The notes under the pieces: generated by a model
Seen by the model: only the letters and a program-made list of their open reading frames with translations
What the model was told of the DNA's origin: nothing
The model's database searches: none
Shown: piece after piece, positions 51,984 through 61,796 of the stretch
Numbering within the stretch: the first letter of the stretch is position 1
How the letters are laid out: each line of letters opens with the position of its first letter
Program-made: the position numbers and the translations under genes
NCBI GenBank assembly: GCA_041747755.1
Contig: JBGTEN010000158.1
Span: 3,777 to 67,776, forward strand
Direction of reading: 5' to 3'
DNA: 64,000 bases
Source: Aurantibrevibacter sp041747755
Lineage (GTDB): Bacteria; Bacteroidota; Bacteroidia; Flavobacteriales; Flavobacteriaceae

Positions 51984-53194
51984 ATATTTTTATATTAAGC
52001 GTAAAGAACATGGTTTCCAAGCCGCTTAATACGGTATTGAGCGTTATACTGTTAGGGCTGAGTGTTGCTTTACTTTCCGGAGCAATTCAATTTCAGAATG
52101 TTCTAAAAAACCAGATTCATAACAATATTAAAAACATTGATATGGTGGTAGGAGCCAAAGGTAGTCCACTCCAGTTGGTTCTATCCGCTGTGTTGCACAT
52201 CGATGCGCCGGTGGGAAACATTTCCTTGGCTGAGGCTGATAAAATAGTGCGACATCCTATGGTGGGTAGTGCCATTCCCTTGAGTTATGGGGATAACCAT
52301 GCGGGTTATAGGATTATAGGAACAACCTCCGATTTCTTAGAAATCTACAATGCCGATTTTGAAAAGGGTAGCCCATTCAATAACCCATTTGAGGTGGTAG
52401 TGGGTTTTAATGTAGCAAAAAATCTTGGATTACAGCTCAACAATACCTTTCAAAGTGCGCATGGTTTGATGAATGATGGTATGGGAGACCTGCATGGCGA
52501 TCGCTTTAAGGTTGTAGGTATTTTAAAACCCGGCAATACGGTATTAGACAATTTAATAGTTACCTCTCAAGAAAGTGTCTGGTTGGTGCACGAGCATGAA
52601 GAGGAGGAAGCAAACGAAGTTCCGGATTTAGAAACACACCATGATGAAAGAGAAATAACGGCACTATTACTTCGGTTAAAAAATCCTTTTGCATTGGTAC
52701 AATTACCCAGACAAATCAATGAAAATACCAATTTGCAGGCGGTGCTTCCCAAGTATGAATTGGATAGATTATATCAGTTTACCGGAATTGGTTTTTCTAC
52801 CATATCGCTAATTGCAATACTCATTTTTATCGTTTCAGGCTTAAGCATTTTTATAAGTTTATTTAGAATGGTAAAAGAACGCAGGTACGAATTGGCTTTA
52901 ATGAGAACCTATGGAGCGTCACAATTCAACCTTATTGTAGTCATCTTAATTGAAGCGGTACTACTTGGAATTTGTGGATACCTATTAGGTATCATGATGG
53001 CTAAATTTACGTTAATAGCTTTATTTGGGGGTTTTGCGAGCGACTTTAAATACCATATTGGGTTGCCATGGTATGCCGTAGAAGATATTTTTATCTTCCT
53101 CTTTGTTGTTATCCTTATAGTGCTTGCCACTTTGGTAGCAGTTCTTCCGATTTTCAAAATGAATGTTTCAAAAATATTATCCGATGAAAACTAG
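51980..53194 (+). CDS. FtsX-type ABC permease with His/Glu-rich extracytoplasmic loop
   Basis: The 404-residue protein has one N-terminal and three C-terminal membrane segments of the MacB/FtsX type and a large periplasmic part. Within it, residues 204-222 read HEHEEEEANEVPDLETHHD, a run of six or so histidines and glutamates that looks metal-binding; another His-containing motif AHGLMNDGMGDLHGD lies at 160-174. I recall similar permeases in zinc-regulated (zrg-type) operons of Vibrio. Function in metal handling is therefore likely but not proven. ATGA overlap with the ATPase. Confidence 0.85.
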   Translation: MNIFILSVKNMVSKPLNTVLSVILLGLSVALLSGAIQFQNVLKNQIHNNIKNIDMVVGAKGSPLQLVLSAVLHIDAPVGNISLAEADKIVRHPMVGSAIPLSYGDNHAGYRIIGTTSDFLEIYNADFEKGSPFNNPFEVVVGFNVAKNLGLQLNNTFQSAHGLMNDGMGDLHGDRFKVVGILKPGNTVLDNLIVTSQESVWLVHEHEEEEANEVPDLETHHDEREITALLLRLKNPFALVQLPRQINENTNLQAVLPKYELDRLYQFTGIGFSTISLIAILIFIVSGLSIFISLFRMVKERRYELALMRTYGASQFNLIVVILIEAVLLGICGYLLGIMMAKFTLIALFGGFASDFKYHIGLPWYAVEDIFIFLFVVILIVLATLVAVLPIFKMNVSKILSDEN

Positions 53195-53630
53195 AATTCG
53201 GTTGACTCTATTTGCAATGATTATGTTTTATGGAGTGACCTATGCTCAGGAAAAATTATCATGGTCAGATCTTGCTGATGTTTCCTTCAACAGTAAGTAC
53301 TTTGCTAGTGTAGATGATTATTTTTTAGCACCTACCTTTGGAAAAAGGGTGCTATTATATCACAATAAACTAGTTACAATAACAGGATATTTTTTAAATC
53401 TGGATTCTAGTGGCGATTTGCTTTTATTGTCAAAAAACCCGATGTCCAGTTGTTTTTTCTGTGGTGGAGCAGGACCCGAATCTGTAATAGAAATTAGGTT
53501 TTCAGAAAACACAATGTTTAAAACTGATCAAATTATTACTGTTACGGGAATTTTACGCCTTAATAGCGATGACTTAGACCATTGTAATTATATCTTAACA
53601 AATGCAACGGCCGTTAGGGTCAGTAAGTAG
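53184..53630 (+). CDS. Secreted CFFCG protein, DUF3299-like, copy 1
   Basis: From the ATG at 53184 (overlapping the permease stop) the protein has 148 residues with a signal peptide ending VTYAQ (about 22). The mature part follows the pattern of DUF3299: LSWSDL start, a strand VTITGYFLNL, then LLLSKNPMSSCFFCGGAGPES (C90, C93) and VTVTGILRLN. In ordinary DUF3299 proteins the second block has a CxHVPPPPPNQ-like motif; here it is a CFFCG pair. Likely a periplasmic protein of the metal system; metal binding by the two cysteines is inferred. Confidence 0.75.
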   Translation: MKTRIRLTLFAMIMFYGVTYAQEKLSWSDLADVSFNSKYFASVDDYFLAPTFGKRVLLYHNKLVTITGYFLNLDSSGDLLLLSKNPMSSCFFCGGAGPESVIEIRFSENTMFKTDQIITVTGILRLNSDDLDHCNYILTNATAVRVSK

Positions 53631-53667
53631 TCAAAATGCCCTATTTTTGATATTAAATTAGGGCTAC

Positions 53668-54102
53668 ATGCAAAAGTTAATTTTTTTAATGGTATTATTT
53701 TCTTGTGGTATTGTTAGGACACAGCAAATTGTATCCTGGAAAGATTTGGAAGATGTAAGTTATGTTCAAGTAGAAGATAAGGATGCTCCATTTGGTTTTT
53801 CAAAGCCTGTTTTTGGAAACAACATAAAACAACTTAAGGGAAAGGAAATTATAATCACAGGATATTATTTGGATTTAGGAGGAAATTTTTCAACCAAAAT
53901 GCTTTCAAAAAACCCAATGGCTTCTTGTTTTTTTTGCGGCGTTGGAGGTCCCGAAAGCATCATAGAAATACAGTTTGAAAAAAAGGAAACTTTTCAAACG
54001 GATGACTTGGTAACCGTTTCGGGTATTTTGGAACTTAATGAAGATAATCCCAATGGGGGCATTTACACTATAAAAAAGGCGGATGGCTTAATCATCAGAT
54101 AA
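53668..54102 (+). CDS. Secreted CFFCG protein, DUF3299-like, copy 2
   Basis: This 144-residue paralogue has a signal peptide (about 18 residues), VSWKDLEDVSYV, IIITGYYLDLGG, then ASCFFCGVGGPESIIEI (C87, C90) and VTVSGILELNEDN. It differs in the first part after the signal, where it is shorter and richer in acidic residues. Two diverged copies in one operon suggest that they form a pair or have distinct partners. It precedes the Fur-type gene by 8 bases. Confidence 0.75.
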   Translation: MQKLIFLMVLFSCGIVRTQQIVSWKDLEDVSYVQVEDKDAPFGFSKPVFGNNIKQLKGKEIIITGYYLDLGGNFSTKMLSKNPMASCFFCGVGGPESIIEIQFEKKETFQTDDLVTVSGILELNEDNPNGGIYTIKKADGLIIR

Positions 54103-54110
54103 ACAGCGAT

Positions 54111-54506
54111 ATGGATGTAGAAAGAACTTTAACTGAAAAGGGACTAAAGAAAACTTCTTGTAGAATTGCTATACTCGCCTTATTCAAGAAAAAAACACAC
54201 GCTCTTTCTTATGTGGATTTTGAACATCTGTTGCCTCTTGGCTTTGATAAGACTACCATATACCGCACCCTGTACAGTTTTGAAGAAGCTGGCCTTATTC
54301 ACAAGGTAGATGACCACAGCGGATTGCTAAAGTATGCATTTGGCGAAGTGAAGCAAAATGGGCATCCACACTTTAGCTGCGAAAAATGCCACAACACCTA
54401 TTGCGTGGAAACTACTTCAACAATGAAATTGGAATTGCCTAAAGGGTTTACATCCAATCAAATATCAACTGTAGTTACCGGTTTATGCCCATTCTGTTAT
54501 GAATGA
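54111..54506 (+). CDS. Fur-family metal-responsive regulator (probably Zur-type)
   Basis: The 131-residue protein has the winged helix (about 10-75, FDKTTIYRTLYSFEEAGLIHKV), the HPHFSCEKC motif (C90, C93) and a second pair CPFC near the C-terminus (about 126-129), the two structural-zinc pairs of Fur proteins. The regulatory sites are in HxH-type segments (HPHF). Zur rather than Fur is inferred from the neighbourhood. It is the last gene of the operon and may bind the palindrome at 51304-51324. Confidence 0.88.
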   Translation: MDVERTLTEKGLKKTSCRIAILALFKKKTHALSYVDFEHLLPLGFDKTTIYRTLYSFEEAGLIHKVDDHSGLLKYAFGEVKQNGHPHFSCEKCHNTYCVETTSTMKLELPKGFTSNQISTVVTGLCPFCYE

Positions 54507-54512
54507 TAGCAA

Positions 54513-56717
54513 CTAAAACTGTTTCAAAAAGGTTATTTTACTGATAAATTGCAGATTTTGCTGTACCGTATCAAAAGCATCTACTTGGGTATCATTAAAT
54601 ACAAGATATATAAAGGATAAGGGCATATATTCCCATGAAAAGCGCACATTCCATCTCCCTTGGCTATCAAAACTATTGAATTGGTAAAAGGTAGATAACT
54701 GTACTCTGGGGTTCAATGCCAACCGGAGGTTAGCGGAATATAAATCGGTTTTTAAGTCCCTGCTTTCCGTACCAAGAGATTTTAGATCATTATGTTCATA
54801 ATTCCCTGAAATAGCCAATTGAGGTATAGGGGCGTATCGCAGTTGACCTGAATAAAAAGTACGATTTCCGTTGTAAAAAGTCCCCCATTCGTAACGTGCC
54901 AGAAAAGATATCTTTTTGGATTGGTCAGAACGATAGCGTACAAATTGATTGGTATAGTAATAGCGATCTTGGTCTATCTGAATCCCCAAAGGAGCAAAAT
55001 TAAAGTTTATGTTTTGCCATGTTGGGGTTACCGCATATTCCAAGAGACCATTGTCTTTAAAGATGATATACACCGGAAACATATAGAGACTTGCCTGCTG
55101 AAAATTAGCTGGGTTTTCAAAATCGTGATAATAGTTCACAAACATACCCGGATCCCATCTTCTGATAATCGATTTTTCATTTTTGGGACGCCAGATGTAA
55201 TAGCCTCCGGGATTGTGCCAAATAACATTATTTTGAAATACAAATCCTGTTCCAGGTAGATAGTCTTTGCTCACAAAATTGCTTAGCCAGCCCATGTAGA
55301 ATTGGTTTGTGGTATACCCAGCAAAAGCATTTCCGGCAATGCCGTAATTACCGGTGCCTTCGTCGTACGAACCGGAAGCGAGATAATTAATGGTGATTTC
55401 GTTTTTTGGTCGGAAAAGCCCATCTATGCTTAGGGTAGTATTATTCTTGCTGCCAACATTAAGGGAATTGGCAGCTTCATCCAATCTGTGGGTTAGCATA
55501 ACGCCTATATTATTTTCTTTTCCGTAATTCTTTGTATATCTAAAAATACCAAAATTGGCTCCGGGGGAATTATCCGTTTCCCTTTGATGTACATACAGAG
55601 CCGCGAGCGTTTTATCTTCATCTCTGTCGGTAAAACGTGCACCAACATCAATTGGTGCAGGAAGTGCATTAAAGCCGCCTTGCAAACCAATCCTCCTACT
55701 AAAGAAGGGCACTACGGCAGTACCGGACGATCCGGCCCAAATCCCGGAATTTTCAAGAAAAAACTGCCTACGTTCAGGAAAGAAAATATTGAATCGCTCT
55801 AAGTTGTTTACGGCTAAATCCACATCAGCTTGTGCAAAATCGGTATTTACGGTTAGGTCTAATACAGCGTTTGGGGTAATGGCCCATTTTACGTCTCCCC
55901 CAATTTTTGGATTACTGTTTGTAATAGTGGGTAAATCCCCATTTTTGCTTGCATCATATTGGTATAATGTGAAAGGTTCTATACGGATGTTTGCTGCGGG
56001 AGGAGGTACTTCCAGCCCTGTTAATTTAGCGGCATACGTCATTCGATAGGGCGAAAAGGACTGGGGAATTTTGGGGAAAGAGGTCTGTTCGTAATCTCTC
56101 CGGGCTAACCTAAAAAAGGTAACTCCCCATTCTATGGGTTTTCCGGCAACCGGATTGTCATACCGGATAGATTTAAACGGAATGGCAAATTCAGCGTAGT
56201 ATCCATCATCGGTTCGAGATGTACGTACAGTCCACAATGCATTCCAATCGTTGTCGGTACTGTTGTCATTAAAGTTCTGAAGATCGAGCTGATTGCCAAA
56301 AGGTGTTGTTTGAAACGACACGGCATACTGTTTTGTATTTTGCGCATCTATTTGTATCCCAAAGATGTCGTTTTCACCTTGTTGAAAATCCCTTCGCAAA
56401 TCTTGTACTCTTATACCTCGAGTTCCCAAGGAATCTTTACAAAAAGCACTAACATACAGGTTTTTTTCATCATAAAGTACTTTCACCTCGGTTTTATAAA
56501 GATACTTACCTCCTTGAATAGGTTCTCTTCTAAAAAAATCGGTAACAGGTATGCCATTTTGCCAATCTACTTCATCTAAAACACCATCTATTTTAATAGG
56601 GTTATTTGTTCTTATTGCCTTAATTTCCATCGGAATGGCGGGCGGAGGGAAATTTTCAGTTTCCTGTGCAAAAAACATCATTGGAAATAAAAAAAATAAC
56701 AAATACTTCCTGATCAT
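54513..56717 (-). CDS. DUF5916 protein with N-terminal CBM9-like domain, copy 1
   Basis: The 734-residue protein has a signal peptide (to FFAQ), a CBM9-like beta-sandwich (about 30-220, IKIDGVLDEVDWQNG and LYDEKNLYVSAFCKD), and a long C-terminal part with repeated amphipathic strands ending in Phe, the sign of an outer-membrane beta-barrel. This is the layout of DUF5916. Function unknown. It is the last gene of a minus-strand unit that includes a second DUF5916 gene and an ABC exporter. Confidence 0.88.
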   Translation of the reverse strand: MIRKYLLFFLFPMMFFAQETENFPPPAIPMEIKAIRTNNPIKIDGVLDEVDWQNGIPVTDFFRREPIQGGKYLYKTEVKVLYDEKNLYVSAFCKDSLGTRGIRVQDLRRDFQQGENDIFGIQIDAQNTKQYAVSFQTTPFGNQLDLQNFNDNSTDNDWNALWTVRTSRTDDGYYAEFAIPFKSIRYDNPVAGKPIEWGVTFFRLARRDYEQTSFPKIPQSFSPYRMTYAAKLTGLEVPPPAANIRIEPFTLYQYDASKNGDLPTITNSNPKIGGDVKWAITPNAVLDLTVNTDFAQADVDLAVNNLERFNIFFPERRQFFLENSGIWAGSSGTAVVPFFSRRIGLQGGFNALPAPIDVGARFTDRDEDKTLAALYVHQRETDNSPGANFGIFRYTKNYGKENNIGVMLTHRLDEAANSLNVGSKNNTTLSIDGLFRPKNEITINYLASGSYDEGTGNYGIAGNAFAGYTTNQFYMGWLSNFVSKDYLPGTGFVFQNNVIWHNPGGYYIWRPKNEKSIIRRWDPGMFVNYYHDFENPANFQQASLYMFPVYIIFKDNGLLEYAVTPTWQNINFNFAPLGIQIDQDRYYYTNQFVRYRSDQSKKISFLARYEWGTFYNGNRTFYSGQLRYAPIPQLAISGNYEHNDLKSLGTESRDLKTDLYSANLRLALNPRVQLSTFYQFNSFDSQGRWNVRFSWEYMPLSFIYLVFNDTQVDAFDTVQQNLQFISKITFLKQF

Positions 56718-56718
56718 T

Positions 56719-58929
56719 TTAAAACTGCTTTAAAAAAGTTAATTTTATGATACTCTGATTATTCTGTATCCTAATCGGATTCAAAAGACTGTTAAGCTGA
56801 TCTTCACGGTTTTCATTAATTACGACATATAAATAGGATAAAGGCAGGTACTCCCAGGAGAGACGAGAATTAATGTTAGCCCTTTTGTTGGTGGTGTTGT
56901 ACTGATAGAAAGTAATTAATTGCAATCTCGGATTGAGCGAAAGCCTAAGTTCTGAACCTAATAAATTGGTTTTAGCAGTTTCTTGATTTATTCCTAAATT
57001 CTTTATTTCATTGTATTCATAATTTCCGCTAAACGATATATGCGGAATAGGTGCAATGCGCAAGGAGGCCGTGTATGTATTCAAACTTCCATTAAAATAC
57101 TTCCCGAAATTGTAGGCCGTGCTAAATCCAATTTTTTTTGAAAAATCTCCTGTGTAACTAAATATATGGCGATCAAATGTATAATAACCCGTGGCAATCT
57201 CAATGCCCAGGGGAGTAAATGGCTCTCTTAGCGATTGCCAATTTGTTCTATAAGCGTATTCTATTTCGCTGCCATTCTGTAATTCAAAGCTAACTGGTAT
57301 AAAAGATGCAAATCCCTCCCTAAAAGATAAATCATCTAAATAATTATAAAAGTATGTGGTAATTCCGGGATTGAATTGTCTTGTAAATTTTGGCAGCCAT
57401 TTAGGACGAAGTTTTAATGAAAAAGCAGGACTAGTTAATAGGTAATTGTTTGCATCGATAAATCCCACTTTGGGATCGTATTGAGATGAAACCAAGCTTT
57501 CTACCAACCCAAAATAAATCCAATTATTTGAGTAATACGCCCATAAGGCACCTGAATAACCCTCATTGTCCTCTGCTCCAGAATTTTTTGAAGCTGAAAG
57601 CATCCAAAAGGCATTTATGGCTTGTGTTGGTCTTAAAAAACCGTCTATTGTTACCGTGGTGTTGTAATTAGATAGGCCTTGGGCATTCGGTTCATCATAT
57701 CGCAGGGTGGCCATTCCCCCAATCCTGTTTTGACCCCCCAGATTTCGGGAATATCTGGCAACTGCAAAATTGGCGGCAGGTTGACTTCCTGATTCATCTT
57801 GTCGCAATACAATAGCGCCAATGTTTTGCTTAGGGCTTCTATTGGTGAATCTCGCACCTACCTCAATAGGAATTGGGTTACCGTTGTTATCTAAACCAAT
57901 CCTCCGACTAAAAAATGGTTGTAAATTATCCCAGGCAGCCATATAATATATTTCGTTGCCTTCTAAAAAGAACTGTCTTCGCTCCGGGAATAATACAGAA
58001 AATCGCGAAAGGTTTATAACCTGTCGGTCAACATCTGCTTGTGCAAAATCAGTATTATAGGTTAAGTCCAAAACGGAATTTGGCCCCATTACCCATTTGA
58101 TTTCACCACCTGCTTTCAACTCTGTATTCTCATTAAGAAGAATATCGCCTTCTTTTTGGCGGGTAGCATCAACAAGTAAATATGGGTTAAATTGTATATT
58201 TATAGATGGCGGAGGAGGCTCAATGCCTGTAAGTACTGCCTCATAAGGCATACGGTAAATATTGAAAGTCCTGGGTATTGGTGGAAAGGAAACGTATTCA
58301 TTATTGACTCTAATATTTCGGGTTAAAATAATTCCTATCTCTTTGCAATTGTCTGGATAACGAAGGGTTTTCCATGGAATAGCAATCTCCGCATACCAAC
58401 CCTCTTCGGTAATTTGGGTTCTTACGCTCCATAAGGCAGACCACTCCCTGTTAAAAATCTCGTCATCCATAACCAGTAACTCTCTTTGGGCGCCATATGG
58501 ATTCGTTTGAAAAGAAACTGCGTTACGCTTATCAAGGAATCCATCTATTACCACCCCAAACATATCATTTTGGAAATAATCAAAGTCGCGCTGTAGGTTT
58601 TGTGCCAAAATATCCTTTCGCCCGTTCTTGGTTTTGCAAAATGCCCCGATATAAAGGTTTTCATCATCAAATAGAATTTTGGATTCAGTAAACATACTTG
58701 CCGGAGCACCTTGTACTGGATCTTTTTGAATAAAATCTGTAACGGATATTGCATTACTCCAACTTGCCTCATCAAGAATTCCATCTATTTTAATGGGATC
58801 TGAAGTCCTGATAGCTTGTATTTGTGGCGCAGTCTCAGGTGGTGGGAAAATATCTGGATTGTCTTGGGACCATAATTTTGCTGAGTAAGAAATCGAAACT
58901 AGAAATATAAACAAAGCAGCTATTTTCAT
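56719..58929 (-). CDS. DUF5916 protein with N-terminal CBM9-like domain, copy 2
   Basis: The 736-residue paralogue has a signal peptide (to about KLWSQ), the CBM9-like domain (IKIDGILDEASWSN, LFDDENLYIGAFCKT), and a C-terminal barrel ending KLTFLKQF, the same last eight residues as copy 1 (KITFLKQF there). The two share the motif DFAQADVD and FFPERRQFFLE or FPERRQFFLEG. They are tandem paralogues with a 1-base gap. Confidence 0.88.
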   Translation of the reverse strand: MKIAALFIFLVSISYSAKLWSQDNPDIFPPPETAPQIQAIRTSDPIKIDGILDEASWSNAISVTDFIQKDPVQGAPASMFTESKILFDDENLYIGAFCKTKNGRKDILAQNLQRDFDYFQNDMFGVVIDGFLDKRNAVSFQTNPYGAQRELLVMDDEIFNREWSALWSVRTQITEEGWYAEIAIPWKTLRYPDNCKEIGIILTRNIRVNNEYVSFPPIPRTFNIYRMPYEAVLTGIEPPPPSINIQFNPYLLVDATRQKEGDILLNENTELKAGGEIKWVMGPNSVLDLTYNTDFAQADVDRQVINLSRFSVLFPERRQFFLEGNEIYYMAAWDNLQPFFSRRIGLDNNGNPIPIEVGARFTNRSPKQNIGAIVLRQDESGSQPAANFAVARYSRNLGGQNRIGGMATLRYDEPNAQGLSNYNTTVTIDGFLRPTQAINAFWMLSASKNSGAEDNEGYSGALWAYYSNNWIYFGLVESLVSSQYDPKVGFIDANNYLLTSPAFSLKLRPKWLPKFTRQFNPGITTYFYNYLDDLSFREGFASFIPVSFELQNGSEIEYAYRTNWQSLREPFTPLGIEIATGYYTFDRHIFSYTGDFSKKIGFSTAYNFGKYFNGSLNTYTASLRIAPIPHISFSGNYEYNEIKNLGINQETAKTNLLGSELRLSLNPRLQLITFYQYNTTNKRANINSRLSWEYLPLSYLYVVINENREDQLNSLLNPIRIQNNQSIIKLTFLKQF

Positions 58930-58953
58930 TTTGGAATGGTCTTATTTATAAGT

Positions 58954-60387
58954 CTAATTGGAAATAAGGTTTCCTCTTGCTTTGTTTCTCTGATAAAGAA
59001 CTAATCCCAAACCACTCAAAAGCACGCCTCCCGATAGAATTAGTAAGATATTTAGGAGAACAGGAATTTTAACCCTTTCTCTATATTCAAATTGAGGCAG
59101 TCCTGTTACCAATCCCGATGTAAAGGTTTCATTTCTATAAAGAAGTGGAAGAAAATAATCGCGCCAGTCTCCGGCAAAATCAACCACTTGCTTACGGTAA
59201 TCTTCGTAGTTTAAGGTAGAAGTGCCCGCAATACCACTTAAGCTTTCCTGCATAATAATGGCCGGGGAGATGATTCTTAGTTTTGAGATACCTTCCTGTT
59301 GTTTTTTAATTTGGTTTTCGTAGGTGTTTAATAAGGGCTCCAATTCTTGTTTCAACACTTTTTGAGAAGCCATATAACGATGCCAATAACTATATTTGGC
59401 TGTATCCTGCTGTGCGTACTCCGGATGGTCCCTTAAATAGGAGGCCAAGATGGCATCTTGCTTTTTGGACGATGCAGCCTTAAGTGCCCTCATTTCATTA
59501 ACCATTCTGGTTCTGGACGGCATGGGATATAGTGCGTTGACCATCTGGTTTACGGCGGCCGGAGCCACTAAAACCAGAATTACCCAAAATCCCATAAGAC
59601 CTACAGCATTTTTGGCAGAAGAACCTAACCATAAGTTGATTAAAAAAGCCAGGGTAAACCAAAAAAGAATATAGCTTAAAGTCAACCCCACAAAGGCTAG
59701 AATCTTAGAGAGATTTCCCGGAAAAGACACCTGATTTACCACCAAGGTTACCACAATAGCCAATATGGTAATGACCGCTATCCAAAAAAAACGCAATACT
59801 ACTTTTTGCAGCACCCATCGGAAAAGCGAAATAGGTTCTGAGGCCAATAATTTTAGGGAGCCGTGCTCCTTTTCATAAGACAAAATGTTGTAACTAAAGG
59901 CAATAATGATCAATGGCAAAAGGTATATGATTACAAAAGCCAAATCAAAACTGCCAAACAATAACTGGACAGGACTGGAAAGTTCCCCAAAATTAAGCGT
60001 AAAATCCTCTCCTGTTACCGTGGGCTTTATATAATGGGTAAACAAATCACTTTGTCCAACCGCAGTAAACGTTAAAGCGTTGGGGGTCATCGCTGCAACT
60101 CTGGGATAATTGTTACCTGCTGCAGTGGGTTGGTCCGGTGTTCTCCAATAGGGCACACTATTTACTGACAATCCATTTTCTATGGAGTCCAAAAGCGATA
60201 GCATAATGGCATCCGCATTTTTCATCTCCAATTGGGCTGCGTCAATATCTGCAATGCGTTTTGTGACTTTTTGTTGCCCGTTATATCCTGCAAAAAGGAA
60301 AAGAGCCAGTAAAACGACAATCAAAATTTGAATCCATTTGCTTCTGAGCAAAAGTTTCAATTCGTATTTAAAGTTGTAAGATAGCAT
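58954..60387 (-). CDS. ABC-2 type permease (DUF3526 family), second subunit
   Basis: The 477-residue protein has one N-terminal and five central membrane segments, a large extracytoplasmic loop (about 40-140), a loop with ASSKKQDAILASYLRDHPEY, and a final segment. It is the DUF3526 layout. With the following permease and ATPase it forms an exporter. Substrate unknown. It lies 2 bases after the partner permease gene. Confidence 0.85.
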   Translation of the reverse strand: MLSYNFKYELKLLLRSKWIQILIVVLLALFLFAGYNGQQKVTKRIADIDAAQLEMKNADAIMLSLLDSIENGLSVNSVPYWRTPDQPTAAGNNYPRVAAMTPNALTFTAVGQSDLFTHYIKPTVTGEDFTLNFGELSSPVQLLFGSFDLAFVIIYLLPLIIIAFSYNILSYEKEHGSLKLLASEPISLFRWVLQKVVLRFFWIAVITILAIVVTLVVNQVSFPGNLSKILAFVGLTLSYILFWFTLAFLINLWLGSSAKNAVGLMGFWVILVLVAPAAVNQMVNALYPMPSRTRMVNEMRALKAASSKKQDAILASYLRDHPEYAQQDTAKYSYWHRYMASQKVLKQELEPLLNTYENQIKKQQEGISKLRIISPAIIMQESLSGIAGTSTLNYEDYRKQVVDFAGDWRDYFLPLLYRNETFTSGLVTGLPQFEYRERVKIPVLLNILLILSGGVLLSGLGLVLYQRNKARGNLISN

Positions 60388-60389
60388 GG

Positions 60390-61796
60390 TTATATTTTTT
60401 TTGTTACAACAAATAGTATTGAAAATGTAATCGCAAACCAGATCCCTAGTAAGGCAAGGTTTCCCGTATTGCGTCTTAAATTTTCTGACAGACCGGGCGG
60501 CTCGTAACTAAATGCGGGAATTTTTTCCCACAGCTCGGGCTGTGCGAGATAGTCCCAGTCGCCTGTTTTGGAATTTTCTACCAGATCCCCGTTTAAAACA
60601 GCCTGCATTGCTACACGGTGTTTTTCAGCAGCATCGGCAAAGCTCCAATGAGTTTCATAGTCTGTATTTGCCAAGGACATACTTAAAAATCGGACAGGGA
60701 GAAAGGGAGAAATAGCCGCTAGGGTTCTATAGGTTTTGGTTTGGTTATAGAACTGTTCCTTTAATACCTTGTAATGCTTAAAATACACTTCAGCCTCATG
60801 CTCTTCTCCTTTTTGCATGATATAACCATCAAAGTTGAAAGGCAATTTTTCCACACTATCCACACCGTGTTCCTTAAGGAGATTTTCTTCAATGCGCTTA
60901 GCTTCTTTGCTGAAGGGATTGTGCCCGTCCAGTCCTGCTTCTTTGTCTTTTAATACATTGGTTGCAAATTCTTGTCGGGTAGGATAGGGGTATTTTTTGT
61001 CGGCAAAATTACTGGCTGTTTTTGGTGCTACAAAGCAGGCAATAATCCATAGGGTTAAACAAACTACCAGTGAAATTCCTGAATTTTTAGCTTTATAGGA
61101 AACAAAGAGCACCAGATTGGTGAATACCATATAGTACAGCAGATACACCAAAAACAGAGTTAAGAGCGTAGCAACATGAAAATTACCAAAATCCTTTAAA
61201 GTACTCAATATAATAGCTGCTAAAACAAACAATAAGGCAGTAATCACCGCAATGGGCAATAGGGTTGCCAACCACTTACCAAGACTTAGTTTAAATCCAG
61301 ATATTCCCTGACTTTTCAGAAGGGAAAAAGTGCCATTCTCTTTTTCTTTGGTAAACGAATTATAGCCAATGAGTATAATGAGTAATGGAACAATGAAAAG
61401 TAAAATAAAATCGGGGGTTAAATCCCCAAAACGAGATAACCCGGTTTGATCAGAGGCAGCGCTGAATTGTGCTTCATTGCGTTTGTGTGCCTCCAGATAA
61501 ATGGATACTCCGGTATACTTATCAACACCCTGATCGATGAGTGATAAGGGATATTTGGGTTTAAAGGCATAGGTGCCATAGTGGGCTGCGGAGTGTGGAT
61601 TTTTTTCACCTTGGTTCAACCACATATTTCGCTCGTGGTTCTCAGCCTCCCTATATTGATCTTGGGTATTTTGGTATTGCTTGGCTCCGATAAAAACCGC
61701 CAAGGCAAGGAGCACCAAAACAATTCCCAAAGCAATTTTAAAACGACCGTCCCGAAGGATTTCTTTACTTTCCTTTACAATTATTTTTCGTATCAT
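60390..61796 (-). CDS. ABC-2 type permease (DUF3526 family), first subunit
   Basis: The 468-residue protein has the same organisation as its partner at 58954: N-terminal segment, large loop, five central segments (FILLFIVPLLIILIGYNSFTKEKENGTFSLLKSQG is the ABC-2 hallmark), second loop and last segment. Its start overlaps the ATPase stop by 4 bases. The two permeases are diverged paralogues. Confidence 0.88.
   Translation of the reverse strand: MIRKIIVKESKEILRDGRFKIALGIVLVLLALAVFIGAKQYQNTQDQYREAENHERNMWLNQGEKNPHSAAHYGTYAFKPKYPLSLIDQGVDKYTGVSIYLEAHKRNEAQFSAASDQTGLSRFGDLTPDFILLFIVPLLIILIGYNSFTKEKENGTFSLLKSQGISGFKLSLGKWLATLLPIAVITALLFVLAAIILSTLKDFGNFHVATLLTLFLVYLLYYMVFTNLVLFVSYKAKNSGISLVVCLTLWIIACFVAPKTASNFADKKYPYPTRQEFATNVLKDKEAGLDGHNPFSKEAKRIEENLLKEHGVDSVEKLPFNFDGYIMQKGEEHEAEVYFKHYKVLKEQFYNQTKTYRTLAAISPFLPVRFLSMSLANTDYETHWSFADAAEKHRVAMQAVLNGDLVENSKTGDWDYLAQPELWEKIPAFSYEPPGLSENLRRNTGNLALLGIWFAITFSILFVVTKKI

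Noticed and set aside
54921..56579. Several frames of 60-112 codons opposite the first DUF5916 gene
   Set aside because: They lie on the other strand of a clear, full-length gene and have shadow-like composition.
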